Positions 35,001 to 45,898 of a stretch of 64,000 bases of DNA are shown here, in pieces. The notes below the pieces were generated by a model. It saw only the letters and a program-made list of their open reading frames with translations. It was not told where the DNA came from and did not search any database. Positions within the stretch are counted from its first letter, which is position 1. The number at the start of each line of letters is the position of its first letter. Both the position numbers and the translations under genes were made by a program. Source of the DNA: Glandiceps talaboti (Eukaryota; Hemichordata; Enteropneusta; Spengelidae); assembly GCF_964340395.1 (NCBI RefSeq), contig NC_135559.1:17597550-17661549 (forward strand), read 5' to 3'.

Positions 35001-37730
35001 ATCACTCATATCGAGGCAATGATTAATGCCATCACAGACCAGATACTTGCGGATGCAGTAAGGACCAGATGCGCATTTGAAATCTGCTTCCGAACATGGC
35101 CCTGAAATTATTACAAAGTTCATCTTTAAAAGTTGTTGATATTAAGTCCATAAATGATTTACCCATAATAGCATTTTCCACTAATCTTTTACTCGAATAA
35201 ACTACAACAATACGAATGTTTAGTGATATTCTCCGTGGATATTAATTTAAGAAACAGATGCATGAATATGATATGTAAAAACCTTAGCAAGACTTTGTTT
35301 AATGTTTACTGTATCTGATCTCTTCCAGGTATAATACCAAAATTACTTTCACAATATCTCTGTATTAGAGTCGTAAAAGTACCGTGAACACGATTATTTA
35401 TAGACCACAAGAAATTTAAAACGAATATTAAAATCACAATAACAAAATGCATACATTACGTTGTGCTATGAATTACTGTGACACCTCGTTACAGCCGATG
35501 TACCAGCACAGTACGAAACGGAGGTGACAAGTGTTCAACCAATTAAGAACACGTAACGAATATTCAAATACCTTAAATTTGAAATGAGTGTGCCGCATTT
35601 CTATTGGATATGTCTGGTTTGCAAGGGCCAACAATCGCACGACTATCATAAAACTCATAAACGTTTATATAAACTTTTCAGAAGTCTTAATAAACGTTAT
35701 ACAGCTCAATATAAACATTTGATATTATCTGTATAGATAATACAGGTCTCCAGTCGATTTTTTGTTTACAAATTGGTTAATTGATTATAAGTTAATCTCA
35801 AAGTAATCAGGTGATTTTGTTAATCAATGTTTCTACTTTGTTCTGACCGACCTTTTGTGTTCATCATGATTAATGATACTTTTAATAACTTAATTACCAT
35901 AATTGCTCTCAAAGTCATCGTCATGCACCAATCATTCTCGAAGTCTTAATGTTTCCTCTTAAGTGACGACCTTAAATTACACTTTAATGTTTTCATCAAG
36001 GTGCCACAATTGACTGTCCAGAAACTTTGTAACTATGTTTGAGTACAAGTTACCAAAACAAAATTAAACTAACAGTTACACAAACATATAGCACATTTTG
36101 TAAAGAATAACCAGCAACAAATAGACATACATGTTTTTCGAATATTTGACAGTCGCTAACAATAATATCTAAAACAGAAACAGACCAAGAAGTAGACTGG
36201 TAAAATGTCGAATATAAAAACAAACAAATCGGGTTGGACTTTCTGTAAAGGACAACAAACACAGCTTTCACAAAACTCAAATAACAGTATGGTTTCTGTA
36301 TGCAAATGTACACTTTCTGTTCAAAATATATTAATGTTGATACAAAGAATATTTGCCAAGTGAGCTCAACTAACATTCAGATTTCAAACGCTTTCAACAA
36401 GCTACTTTTGTGTCATTCTAAAATCTTCAGACCATACTGATGGAGAAACTCAACTAATGTACATTCTTGTATTATAAGTAACATTCTATATATATAATAT
36501 CTATATATTTTTAAAAGAAGACTTACCGTAATGGGGAAGGACTAGCGAATTGTCCACTATAAGCAATTCCCTGTAGTCGGACTGTAGCACTGCGGACCGT
36601 CTAAGTTTGTTTGTGTTGCAGACAGTAACACTAGGGAAAGGTCGCTCTTCATTGTCACTCACAAGGGTTACCTATGCAAGGCAAAAAAATTAAAAGGAGT
36701 GTAAGATGACAAAATTGAAATGGTTCATGTTGACATCAAGGCGACCTAGTACGTCATGCCAATACCTGTTATGAGGCCTCCTAGTATAGGATAACATTAA
36801 CTTCCTCTTTGTTTACAATTCAGAACACGCCACGGCCAAGCTAAAACATTTGAAATGAAGGACCACCTTAATACATCATGTTAAAAGTAAATTAATTAGC
36901 ACTAGAAATTACAACATCGGGTAAAATTAGAAAGGCTTTTTAACGGCATTTACATCAAACAAGAAAAGTACAAATGTGTTTATTATAACAAAATTTTCAA
37001 GTTACTTAAACAATGTTATAGTAGCTGCGTGCACCACTGGGACTAATCTGATATACGGCTCGATATATTTGTTTACCTCTATTTCCTACACTAATTGTCC
37101 TTTGATCTCTTTTTCCCCGTGAGTAAGCACGTCTTCCAGGTGTCGGAAGGAGGCGTTCGCTCTCCAAACAACAAAATCGAAAATAGACGACAAACCAGGA
37201 ATCTTTTACTTTCCTTTGATTTAAGACCATAGTAGGTAGCCAAAATGGCTTCATTTTGATAGCATGCTGCCCTCGATTTAAAGATTTGTATGGTAACCCA
37301 TTACGACGGTTTTTCTTGATTTGAATTGAGAATTGGTTAGAAGTAACAGAAAAAAAGTTTAAACAGTTTATATCCGTACATTCCCTTAATGTAAATGTCT
37401 CACCTTTGTATTTACATTAAATGCCGTGTATTGGATGACCAGCATCATAGTCTGGCCAATAAAAACGACTGTTGCGGCAATGACGATCAGTGTCCAGCTG
37501 AGTTTCGATGTCCAGTCTTCTGCTTCAAAAATACGTCCGATGCCATGAGCACTGGTAGTGGATGCGAATTCGTGAATAATAGCGTACCATTCTGTCGACT
37601 TTGCTAACTTCTCCTCATCTGCCGTGTCGTTTTCATCATCTTTAGATGATACAGGTTGCATTGCAATGTTCTCCGAATACATATCACAATCTTTCTTCCT
37701 CGTAGAACTATGAAGAGATTCAAAATGCAA
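17923..37730 (-). CDS. DEG/ENaC (ASIC-like) channel with LDLa, F-type lectin and PAN modules in its ectodomain
   Basis: Predicted trimeric, sodium-permeable surface channel of about 1,262 residues. The 23 exons, 5' to 3', are 37730-37404, 36671-36527, 35101-34982, 34406-34284, 33931-33815, 33496-33266, 32465-32262, 31902-31681, 31268-31056, 30153-29923, 29335-29117, 28644-28357, 27773-27633, 25084-24781, 23592-23498, 22969-22806, 22444-22349, 21554-21449, 20540-20468, 20214-20157, 19504-19434, 18848-18773 and 18087-17923. All borders are GT-AG and all phases agree. Family marks: cytosolic His-Gly (FASTTSAHG, residues 62-63); TM1 about 77-99; post-TM1 FPSVTVCN (121-128); ELGHQ...CSF; YGNCFTYN; finger/thumb cysteines (TCEHAC, YCGC, CDC, PCN); NFLRLEVYFERLSYE; and TM2 with the G-L-S selectivity motif (1225-1227). 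Residues 158-860 are an inserted block of LDLa x3, lectin x3, PAN and LDLa. The start is the first ATG of the open frame; an earlier exon is not excluded. Ligand and gating are unknown. Confidence 0.85.
18140..18330. repeat. TGAT/GAAT tetranucleotide microsatellite in channel intron 22
   Basis: Pure gatt and gaat runs between the last two channel exons. Length-variable by nature. Confidence 0.85.
18670..18730. repeat. CAA trinucleotide run in channel intron 22
   Basis: About 19 caa units, 43 bp into the intron after the exon 22 donor. Read on the plus strand it gives a poly-Asn ORF that is not a gene. Confidence 0.9.
20820..21448 (-). repeat. 21-bp minisatellite built from the exon 18 donor site
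   Basis: About 28 units of a 21-mer that reads GATGAAGGTATGATAAACCT + A on the minus strand. It begins exactly at the 3' end of channel exon 18 (GAGGATGAAG followed by GTATGATA). Most units therefore repeat the exon's last bases plus its 5' splice site. Long plus-strand ORFs across it are artefacts. Confidence 0.9.
22085..22343 (-). repeat. 25-bp minisatellite next to the exon 17 donor
   Basis: About ten units of an approximately 25-mer (minus strand GTATGAACACAACAAGTATA + TCTTA). The first unit starts within the donor region of channel exon 17 (CTG followed by GTAGGTATGCACAC). Confidence 0.85.
23070..23413. mobile_element. MITE-like element, copy B, in channel intron 15
   Basis: Same family as 17517-17872 but inverted. 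It starts ggcgtaaaaaaatgtgtggttcc and ends gtaaccggaaccaaac...ggccta. The TIRs are about 30 bp. The interior matches copy A along its length with scattered differences and small gaps. Confidence 0.8.
24541..24622. repeat. AT dinucleotide microsatellite in channel intron 14
   Basis: Nearly uninterrupted (TA)n. The rest of this intron (23593-24780) is AT-rich with nothing gene-like. Confidence 0.9.
25887..27085 (+). pseudogene. Broken ATP-grasp family gene copy inside channel intron 13
   Basis: It lies antisense to the channel gene, between exons 14 and 13. Starting at ATG 25887 (MASENMKTEILFLCPTN), homologous-looking blocks follow in changing frames. They are 25973-26305 (ends EKARESYRPKDSK); a short MKPAVGQ block near 26308; 26341-26829 (CGTRKIESMEEF, DAKNMLAIDGCVF, FLHIQLFVENDQMKVIEVN); and 26945-27085. 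MKPAVG, the IDG-V strand and the VIEVN-x-R metal-ligand motif are ATP-grasp hallmarks, the fold of carboxylate-amine ligases such as carnosine synthase. Frame shifts lie near 25930, 26298, 26325 and 26830. No introns interrupt it, suggesting a processed copy, although no poly(A) tail is visible. Confidence 0.7.
27633..27773 (-). other. Channel exon 13: fourth LDLa repeat
   Basis: Residues 814-860, phase 1-1. CPRGFFQCGSGECLHKYRVC followed by CSDRSDEINC keeps all six cysteines and the D-x-SDE calcium motif. It is the last module before the DEG/ENaC ectodomain resumes in exon 14. Confidence 0.9.
28357..28644 (-). other. Channel exon 12: PAN/apple domain
   Basis: Residues 718-813 in one phase 1-1 exon. 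The pattern is LSLEKCAEKCLSTKDFRCLSFNY, then TCSLL, then HYESL, with four conserved cysteines. This is the PAN/apple arrangement seen in plasminogen/HGF N-termini and many adhesive proteins. It mediates protein or carbohydrate contacts. Confidence 0.85.
28904..29116. repeat. ATAC (ATGT) tetranucleotide microsatellite at the exon 11 donor
   Basis: Two blocks of (ATAC)n separated by a short ccatccacccaccc/ggcaggca stretch. On the minus strand it is (GTAT)n starting exactly at the donor of channel exon 11. The repeat itself supplies the GTATGT 5' splice site. Confidence 0.9.
29117..30153 (-). other. Channel exons 10-11: F-type lectin-like domain 3
   Basis: Residues 568-717. It contains NVALHKEAEQ, AVDGNRNSNY, a CMHT motif, EPWWRVNL, NRGDCC followed by GERNVGAVARVG, and FCEIEVKAEG. 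Of the three copies only this one keeps R-x-D-x4-R, the fucose-contacting motif described for F-type lectins. Two acceptors 9 bp apart (exon start 30153 or 30144) could give forms differing by three residues. The donor at 29117 opens directly into an ATGT microsatellite. Confidence 0.9.
30570..30870 (-). repeat. Dispersed palindromic repeat, copy 1
   Basis: Shares aataacat...ccagtaatatcaaagaaa, caattttgaacgttttcact and gtagaacgacca with the reverse complement of 53550-53890, and the facing stems aaatacgagtgacctaagg / cttaggtcacgagtatt. It lies in channel intron 9. No ORF. Confidence 0.75.
31056..31902 (-). other. Channel exons 8-9: F-type lectin-like domain 2
   Basis: Residues 423-567. Hallmarks are ALHRDAVQSSNYGN, a CSHT motif, EPWWRVDLGQTYTVYHV, NRQDCC at the exon junction, AGAVVRVGGNED and LCEVEVYG. 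Both half-exons are phase 1-1 and the internal split falls just after DCC, as in domain 3. The basic residue that follows the D-C-C cluster in fucose-binding members is Glu here. Confidence 0.9.
32262..33496 (-). other. Channel exons 6-7: F-type lectin-like domain 1
   Basis: Residues 278-422. The first half has NVAVGKQTAQSS and EPWWKLDLG, the second half QLCGDEIWD and LILCEVEVMS. This matches the fucolectin/tachylectin-4/pentraxin-1 (FTP) fold. The usual R-x-D-C-C cluster is replaced (QQNVKAVGSD), so sugar binding is doubtful for this copy. The splice 33266 to 32465 is direct; the small exon-like piece between them is out of frame. Confidence 0.8.
33815..35101 (-). other. Channel exons 3-5: three LDL-receptor class A repeats
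   Basis: One LDLa per exon, each phase 1-1, residues 158-277. LDLa 1 keeps the calcium cage (CDGINHCLDMSDEENC). LDLa 2 is altered in the acidic motif (CNGKENCYNGEDEQDC). LDLa 3 has one extra residue before its last cysteine (DGTDELSDAC). Six cysteines are present in each. LDLa repeats usually bind basic patches of protein ligands in a calcium-dependent way. Confidence 0.9.
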
Positions 37731-38490
37731 TCGATGTCATGCTCATATTATCAATTGAATGCCATTGGTTAAACTTTCACATTCAATTACTTTGTTGAAA
37801 GTACAAGCAATATATTTCACATGAACATAACATTATACTTCCTCGTATAACTATCAACAGTTACAAAAACAATCAGCACCCTTCCGCTTTACGTTACAGG
37901 TAAAAGTAAGATTTCACAAGATCTGTAAGACTGATGTATTTGTTGATGCTATCTGACAAATGAGAGCGTTAATTCAATTACAAAAAATAGCCGACTGTAA
38001 TATCCATTTTTCGATTTACTGTTTATGAATACGTGAATATCCATAAAGAGAGGGTATCCGATATTATTTCATAACAAATACAAACTTATCAAATATTTAT
38101 CGTATGCAAACATAATTACAACTATGAGTTTCCATAAAAGAACACATGCAGGTAGCTTACCGAGGAATCAAGACTTTGGACAGTTATTTGAGTTGAGCAA
38201 TCATGTAAACAGAACCACTCTGATGTTTGCTAGATTTTAGTATTTGAAATTCATGAATTTTAAGAAAAATCCGTATGACATCTGATGAGCAAAATCACCA
38301 CAATGGTGAGCTACACTTGCCATTATGCAATAATACTCAAACATATACTGTTTCAGTGAAGGTCGTGCATAATGTAAAACTGATAGATCGTCAGATGAAT
38401 TTCTTGCATGACAGACAATAAAAAATGTTAAACCAAAAGGAAAGAACATAATAGAATACATTACTGTCTGATATGTCTTCTAATTTGTGT
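37731..38490. other. 5' flank of the channel gene
   Basis: Expected promoter/5' UTR of the channel (minus strand). I see no clear TATA box or upstream coding exon. A short histidine-poor ORF here has no family signal. Confidence 0.35.
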
Positions 38491-38677
38491 TTGTTTGTTT
38501 GTTTGTTTGTTTGTTTGTTTGTTTGTTTGCATGTATGTATGTATGTATGTATGTATGTATGTATGTATGTATGTATACTATGTATGTATGTATGTATGTA
38601 TGTATGTATGTATGTATCCATCCAGTACGTACGTATGTACGTATGTACGTATGTAGGTATGTATGTATGTATGTATG

Positions 38678-38709
<32 letters not shown>

Positions 38710-38835
38710 TGTATGCATGTATGTATGCATGTATGCATGTATGCATGTATGTATGTATGTATGTATGTATGTATGTATGGATGGATGGATGGATGGATGG
38801 ATGGACGGATGGATGGATGGATGGGTGGGTGGATG
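38491..38835. repeat. Compound GTTT/ATGT/GGAT microsatellite
   Basis: A 345-bp run of gttt, then atgt, then ggat tetranucleotides. It creates long MYVC/THTYI-type ORFs in all frames, none of them genes. Confidence 0.95.
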
Positions 38836-41800
38836 TTTCAGAGAATGTGAAATACAAGACAGGTACCTGTCACTGTTGATCTTTTTGCGTATCAATTCCT
38901 TTCACTAGATGTACTCTGCCATAGGTATATACACACCAAATGGCAGTCACAACATATCACGGTCATAAACATTAATGTTAGCGAAACCTGTTAATTGTGT
39001 TGACATAACAATTATTGAACATTATACATCAAGGTGTCTGACGGATTAGCCTCGTGATTCGAGATGTTGAAAATTGCAGACGTTGTCTGTAATAAACACA
39101 TTTCATTATATAACACTACACCATCAGCTGAGATATGAAAAGTTGACTTCTCAAGTAATTCAAGCCAGTGGACCAGATTACAACTTGGTTTACATTATGA
39201 AATCATATATCTTGGTCCAAGATCTATTGTTAGACGATATACCCGTTTAACTTTGCCAATCCTGCCTGATACTTCTATATTTTCCGCTCTTTATTTTTTT
39301 TGTAAAAAATTAGTTTCTGATCAAATGAAGACTCTTTAGTTTTCATCTGTTCTACAGCCAGCAGTATTGGGTTCCAGACTAGACACTAGACCAATCCATC
39401 AAGATCTATTTAGACAGTTTTAATATTAATAGTATCCATCGTAATATTCAATTACATTCGGATGTATCCATTTTATCTCAATTCATGAGCTAGTGGTTTT
39501 AAAAGTAGAAATCTAAAATTAATGTACACACAAAAGATGACAGACGAAAATAGACACAATCCACTGTTGACGTGTGTTTTTTAAATGACTCAGTCATTAC
39601 AGTTCACATAAAAGCAAACGGAACCTAATAGGAGAGGGTTTTGGTAATGTTAAAAAAAAACCGTTAAAAATGATGTTTGTTTGAATTATATATATCTTCA
39701 GAATATTTCTTGATTAGACAAATTCATATGGTTTTTTTTCGTTCTGGACATGATGCTTCAAAGATATGTTTTTATTTCTGGACGAAAGTTATTCTTTCTG
39801 AAACAATTTCTGTGTGTACAAATGTTGATTTACCGTACGAAACAAAGTAATATTTTTCCGTGTTAATACAGCCCTCAAGAATAAACGTAACTTACGGTTT
39901 GTAGAACAATGCCGCGCATAAACGATAACTATAAAAAATTGCATATCTTTCATTTGTTTGTTTGTTTGTTTGTTTGTTTGTTTGTTTCCTTGCACTGGCC
40001 TTAAATGGAAGAATACTGATACATGTACACTATGTTCTTTAAATCTATCTCTTGTGCTTATAAAAAGCACAAGCGCTACAGGATAGTAACCGATGTGGTT
40101 GTTTTGAATTTGTTTCATTCAAATTTTCCTATCATCTCTGGACATGTCACTTTATAATATATTCATGAAATCATCCTGACTTTATCGTCGACGTTTCTGA
40201 CGTTTACTGCAACAACTTTTGATGCGCGTGCATTCTTTGGAGTAGGGTGACATGATTAATCATGGGATAAAGTGCACACACTTACCTCACTGTAGGGGTA
40301 TAGTGCCTCCTGTTGGTTGCTGTACTATGTAAATGGTTTACACTGACGGAGCTTACAGAAAGTCATGAGTTGCGTCTAATACATTTTACAAGTATACCAC
40401 CAATACAACCATCGGATTTTTAACAACTTAAACTCGCCTGCGTCTACGTTCCTTGTTTTGAGGAAATATAAACTTTATCAGTAATAACCTCACACGTATG
40501 AAGTGTCCGAACTTTAACTATGAAATTCACTTTGCGAACATTTTTATACAAAAAGTAAATGTCCCAAGGGACAGACCCAATCATACAAGTGTCTCTAATG
40601 CCCTTTAATGTCATGTCAATTTTTTAATGAAACATTTGTCTCCAAGTCTATCAATTAGATATGCTCTGGGTATTTTTATGTGGCACTAATTGCATTTTGT
40701 CAGATAAATTTCTTCAGTTGGGTGATTTTGATATTAGTATAATTACACACTTCAGCAATGATTCGTCGATATGAAGTAAATAATGAAATAGAAATGGGTT
40801 TGGTCACGTTTTCGATTTAACAAGTGAGTAACGAACATTTATAACAATTTTTCCTAAACCTGTCATTGATGTGTGTACTTTCATATTAAATGCCGATCAT
40901 ATTACTTAATAAAACGTATTAAAATGGCATTTCTAATGGAATTGCTAAAGTACACTCAATTTCTAGCAGTGATTTGAATAAAACACAGAGCAAACCTTAG
41001 TGTTTGTTGTCATCTCGTTCGTCAATATATACTTCAGTGCCCCCCCCCCCTCCCCATATCCGAAGACGCTGTATAAACTGACTGTTACCCATCCGATCAC
41101 AGGTTCTCGGTATCAGATTGTGTTTAGCTTATTTGGATCACTAGTGTACTTTTTGAGAAAAGGTCAGTCGTAATTGTTGTCATTTCTCCTCAGGAAAAGA
41201 CAGTTTTGTTTGTGCGTCCTTAAGTTTCGTAACATGGGACCCCTAGACACACATACATGAATCAGACGACTGTCGGACTTTCAGTATTTGATTTGTTTAA
41301 TATGCAGGAATTCTAAAACTAAGTTCAGTGTAAGTTCAGTGTAAACGTGTTGTTTCCTCGTTTCATCACTTTTAGCCTGTTTACTTTTTCCCCAGGAACT
41401 AATTATTTTATTAATATTCGACATTCATTATCAATGTCATAATGTATTTAATGCACTGATGAACAGGTACACACACTTGTGTGTAACCTACTAGTATCTA
41501 AATTGAGTTTGTTCTCTTTAATTCATTTATGTTGGAGTTGCGAAATATGAGATGAAATAGTGTATTTGAACAGTTGGGAAAATCAGATCTCTGAATCATT
41601 AAATCATTTAAGCAGGAAGTAGATCTAGAATTGATGTATCACTGCCAACCTTCAAAAAATAAATACCCGATTTATTAAAAGCTCGTTTTCACCTTCTCAA
41701 GTATAATTGTATGTGATTGATTTAGTAAACATAATTGTATTGCCATTAGGGACATGACAGCTTTTTTCAAGACAGTTTCGCACATTTAATAAGTTCGTTT

Positions 41801-42164
41801 CAGCCTACACATGATTATTACCTTGTGTTCATTTTAATCTCTTTTTGTGAGAATTCACAGTACGGTGGGTTTAGTCTTCATATTATTTAGTTTATCTAGT
41901 CTTTTCAAAAAGGTTGATGGCAGTTGTACAATGTCTTCAAGGATGAAATGCAGGTTCGTTGGCTCACTTTTCCTTCATAATAGTTCACAATAAAGACAAG
42001 ATAAATACACTATGTGTTTCATGTATTATGTTGAGTGTATATTTGAAGTTGTGGTTTCTGTGGTGAGTTCTTACATTTTCAAGCATATTACTGGTTTTTA
42101 CCCAAAAACTGCGTTTTTTGTCGATTTTCACTCAAAATTATTTAACTTTAACAGTCAAATAGAT

Positions 42165-42731
42165 TCATTTTTCAACTGTAAATGAAACTTGAATACATAA
42201 ACTAAAAAAGCTTCCCTGGATTTTCTTAGTTTTTCTCTCAATATCTTGTAAATAATCATCGAAAGTTGTATTTTTGTATTTTTTGCATAAATTAGCGTCT
42301 TCCACACATGTCGACGCGATATCTCTCTGTTCCCTCAAAATTTTTACTATCCGGAAGAACCTTTTTTCGGCATAGTGTCTCCGAGTAGTGTCTACAAATT
42401 TGAGACACCTGGAACGGTCCGACGCCAAGCTAAATAGTTTTGAAGTTCATAACATGTACTAAATAAAGAGCTGAGAAAATGGCAACTCTGCATAATTAGA
42501 CGCTTTCCCCTCTAGAAAACCTCTCAAATTCGACAGACACTTCAGCAGCTTTTTCCTGTGACTTGCAATCCCTTTGTTTAACATTGCCATTTGGTTGTGT
42601 ATAGCTCCTTTGCTGCAGACATGGAGAAAATGTGGTATTTTGGGAGGGCCATGGAACGTAATGAGAGAAGATACACAGCCAATGTTCACATAGTTCACGT
42701 GTTTGTTTCCCGCCAAAGGGTGTCGCCTCAT
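42165..42731 (-). other. Two adjacent unassigned ORFs
   Basis: A 90-residue frame (42731-42459, starts MRRHPLAGNKHVNYVN) is followed 30 bp later by an 87-residue frame (42428-42165, starts MASDRSRCLKFVDTT). The composition is more protein-like than the surrounding chance ORFs (rich in K/R, with SNLRGFLEGKASNYAELPF and DANLCKKYKNTTFDDYLQD). No splice sites join them and I recognise no domain. They could be a degraded gene or chance frames. Confidence 0.2.
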
Positions 42732-43084
42732 TAATATGTCGTCAATGACTTTAGATAATCTATGCCACAGTTTATATGACCTTCACCTTAATACAAAATG
42801 TAATATAATATAGTATGTGAAGAGGGCGTTGTTAAAATCCACGAACGCGAAAGTTCAAAGCTCGTCTAAGGCCACGTTGTGTGGAACTTTAACAGAAATG
42901 TAAAACCCGGAAATCGCCGATGCAATGTAATGCATCTGATGACGTGAACTCTCAAGTCTCGAAGATAGCGTGGTTCATGTTCGGTGCACCAACTGTGTTG
43001 ATTAAATTGTTATGTATTAATGTAAACATCACATTTTTCGATCGGCTTAAACAATTAGCCTGCAATATTGTTAGATATTCGAGA

Positions 43085-43205
43085 TTTGTTAGACTGTCGA
43101 CAGTCGCTCGCGCCTTTTCCCCCCCAAAGTTTTATCTAAACTCCGATCCGGCGCAACACTAGTCTAATCGCAAACTGATATCGAGGGCCGATGCACTGGT
43201 CAAAA
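43085..43205. repeat. Half-copy of a foldback family also present at 56270-56475
   Basis: agactgtcgacagtcgctcg...gatccggcgcaac...gagggccgatgcactgg matches the reverse complement of the right half of the 56270-56475 hairpin. Confidence 0.65.
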
Positions 43206-44157
43206 TCCGGGGTCAAAATCAACGTGCATAAGTCCGGGTTGAAATTGGCGATTTACATGCAAGGAGGTATTTTTTACTTTGTATTGGTTATAACTAAATT
43301 TACCGAGTTTGATTGGTTTTGTATAACAACACAGCTGAGAGATCATGTCACGTCAGTGATTGCACAGAGGCCAACTATCTATGTCTCATTTGCATATGTA
43401 AAGACACTCTTCTGTATGCAAATCTTTGTACATAAACATTCAGGAATGAAACCATATAAAACACACATCGCGTTAGAGTTCATGTCATTTTTTTTTTCAT
43501 TTCAAATTTATTAGTGGAAAAAATAAACGATTTTCAAAAATCGTTTAACCAAATGATAGAACATTCCATGAAGCTTCATAATGAGCAAAAAAGGCCCAAA
43601 TTCACCAACGAACCTGCATCTCATCCTTAAGAGGCTTCAATAAACAGTGACGTGTGAAGGCAGATAGGCGGAAGAATTGAGATGGCGATTATCAGACAGA
43701 CATCTACATGGACATGTTATGATCAGATAGACGTCCACATGGACATGTTATGCCAATAAGTTGTTTTATCTCGATCTAATTTTTATTTTAAGTACAATGT
43801 GGGGAATTTATTATGGTATTGACAATTTTTCGCTCAAACAGCGAGTAACTAATTCCATCATATCTTTACAGCCTACGGATGGATACCATCTGAAACTTTG
43901 TAATCGATATAATATATTGACTGTTAATCTAGATTTGCAATTTCCCATAGCGTTTCAAATGTCAACCTTTTACAAATACATACATTGATGAACTCAACAA
44001 ATATGTGTTTAGTGCTCCCAAATTGTACATAGCAGATTTGATGTAATATACAAAATACATCAAAGTTGGATGCAATCAGAGGCGACCTTTATGGCATTAA
44101 TAACTCTTTCATGAGAATTTATACTCGATGAAAACGTTTATAAAGATATAGCCTAGA

Positions 44158-44330
44158 TTGTGTCTGTCTAAAGGGCATACCTCTAATAGTCCCACTTTCT
44201 GCACAGTTCTACCGTTGCCTCGAAGCCAATCTCAAACAACAACTTTACCTATAAGTTACTGTCCACTGAGTTCTTTTGTAAAGGTGAATAAAAATATAAT
44301 AATTGAGGTGATGGGCAAAACTCCATTCGT
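44158..44330 (+). mobile_element. Short LINE reverse-transcriptase relic
   Basis: The frame starting at 44158 contains LPISYCPLSSFVKVNKNIII. It is similar in spacing to the LINE motif RPISLLP..SKVxEKII that opens the RT domain. Only this fragment is recognisable and no flanking RT motifs are seen. Confidence 0.35.
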
Positions 44331-44963
44331 GACAAGGTTACTTATATTAGCTAGACATATTGCCATTAATTTTTCGAAGATTTTTCGTAGACACGCCACG
44401 AAAACGATATTAGATGCCTTCGGATGTTGTAGTGTTTGTACTTTTCGCACTTCCAATTAAATTTGGGTTTTGAAAGCTTTCCTGAATTATTGCACACCTC
44501 TTTCTATACGCTACACTATACGCTGATTGCATATTGCCTTAATTACTTGCCGCAATAACAAGCAGGTGACATGACAACGATGTAGTATTAAGGTCACTTT
44601 TTATCATCGTCTGAGTCTCTCAATTTTAGGTATAGATACTTACGTGCTGTGAAAATGTGTCGTAAAGGCTGAGCCACTAGTATCCATACAGACCTCTCTG
44701 TCTATTACATTACATTTTAGAAATAATAATCGGGTTTAAATTTCCTCATTACCTTTGTTGTAACCATCAATGATAAATACCGCAATTAGTTTTAAATGAC
44801 TATTTAACATCAAACCGTCACTCAACGACGGTCAGTTTGATAAATATTTGCATAGATATTACTGTGAAGGTGACTGAACCGTCCTATCAGGGTATAGCCA
44901 TTCTAAGATAAACTCAGTTACCCCAACAGTACATTCCTAAACCCAACGTATTTTTGGGGTTTT

Positions 44964-45000
<37 letters not shown>

Positions 45001-45842
45001 GAAGTATTAGAATACATAACAATTCATATTCTAGGAAGAGCCGGAATCTTGCATGTGACAATGACCTTTGCTACATGTTGAAGGCCTTCATATGCCAGTA
45101 TAGAATAACAGATAAGTATAATGCTAGTATTCTGTCAGTAACACGTAAATTAATTTGCATGGGGTACCTATAACTATACATGTACACCAGTTATCAAACC
45201 ATAACCAATATTCTACTTCACCCTAGACCTAAACAGATGTTGTTCAATGACAGCAACATTACCTCTTTTGAACAGATAAAAGCTGCTGTAACACAATAAC
45301 GTAGTTATCTCTTACCAAGTTTATGTATATGGATGGTACACTCATAATTTTTTTTTATAATACACTCAAATAATACTATAAGATCGTTTCAAAGAGACTC
45401 GATTGCTATTGTTGAAGCTTTTCAAAGTGACGTTCCACAATGTAATAATAAGCTAATATATCATATGTAGTGCCCGTGGTATTGATAGTAGATTAGGTGT
45501 GGGTACTTTTTTATTATTGCAATGACATGGTCACCTTTCGTAGTGTGGTAAAGGATGATGCAGTGGTTTTACTGATCACAACTTTGCGTGATTCTCACAT
45601 ACTAAGAAAGGAACTATTTTCATTAGGTTGACTAGTCTTTAGAGTGACTACATTATGTATAATGAGATATGTAGCGCTTATTTCATACAATAGACACATA
45701 AATTGCCTAGATACTTGGCATGTCAATTAGAACATGGAGTCCACATTCAAGAAGAATTTACATTTGCAATTGTTACTTTGTGAATCATAGAAAAGTCACA
45801 AGAGTGGCCTGGTTTTTAAGATATCTCAACCGGAAAATAACC

Positions 45843-45898
<56 letters not shown>

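Noticed and set aside
38473-38908. Overlapping MYVC / HTYI ORFs on both strands
   Set aside because: Tetranucleotide microsatellite translated in all frames.
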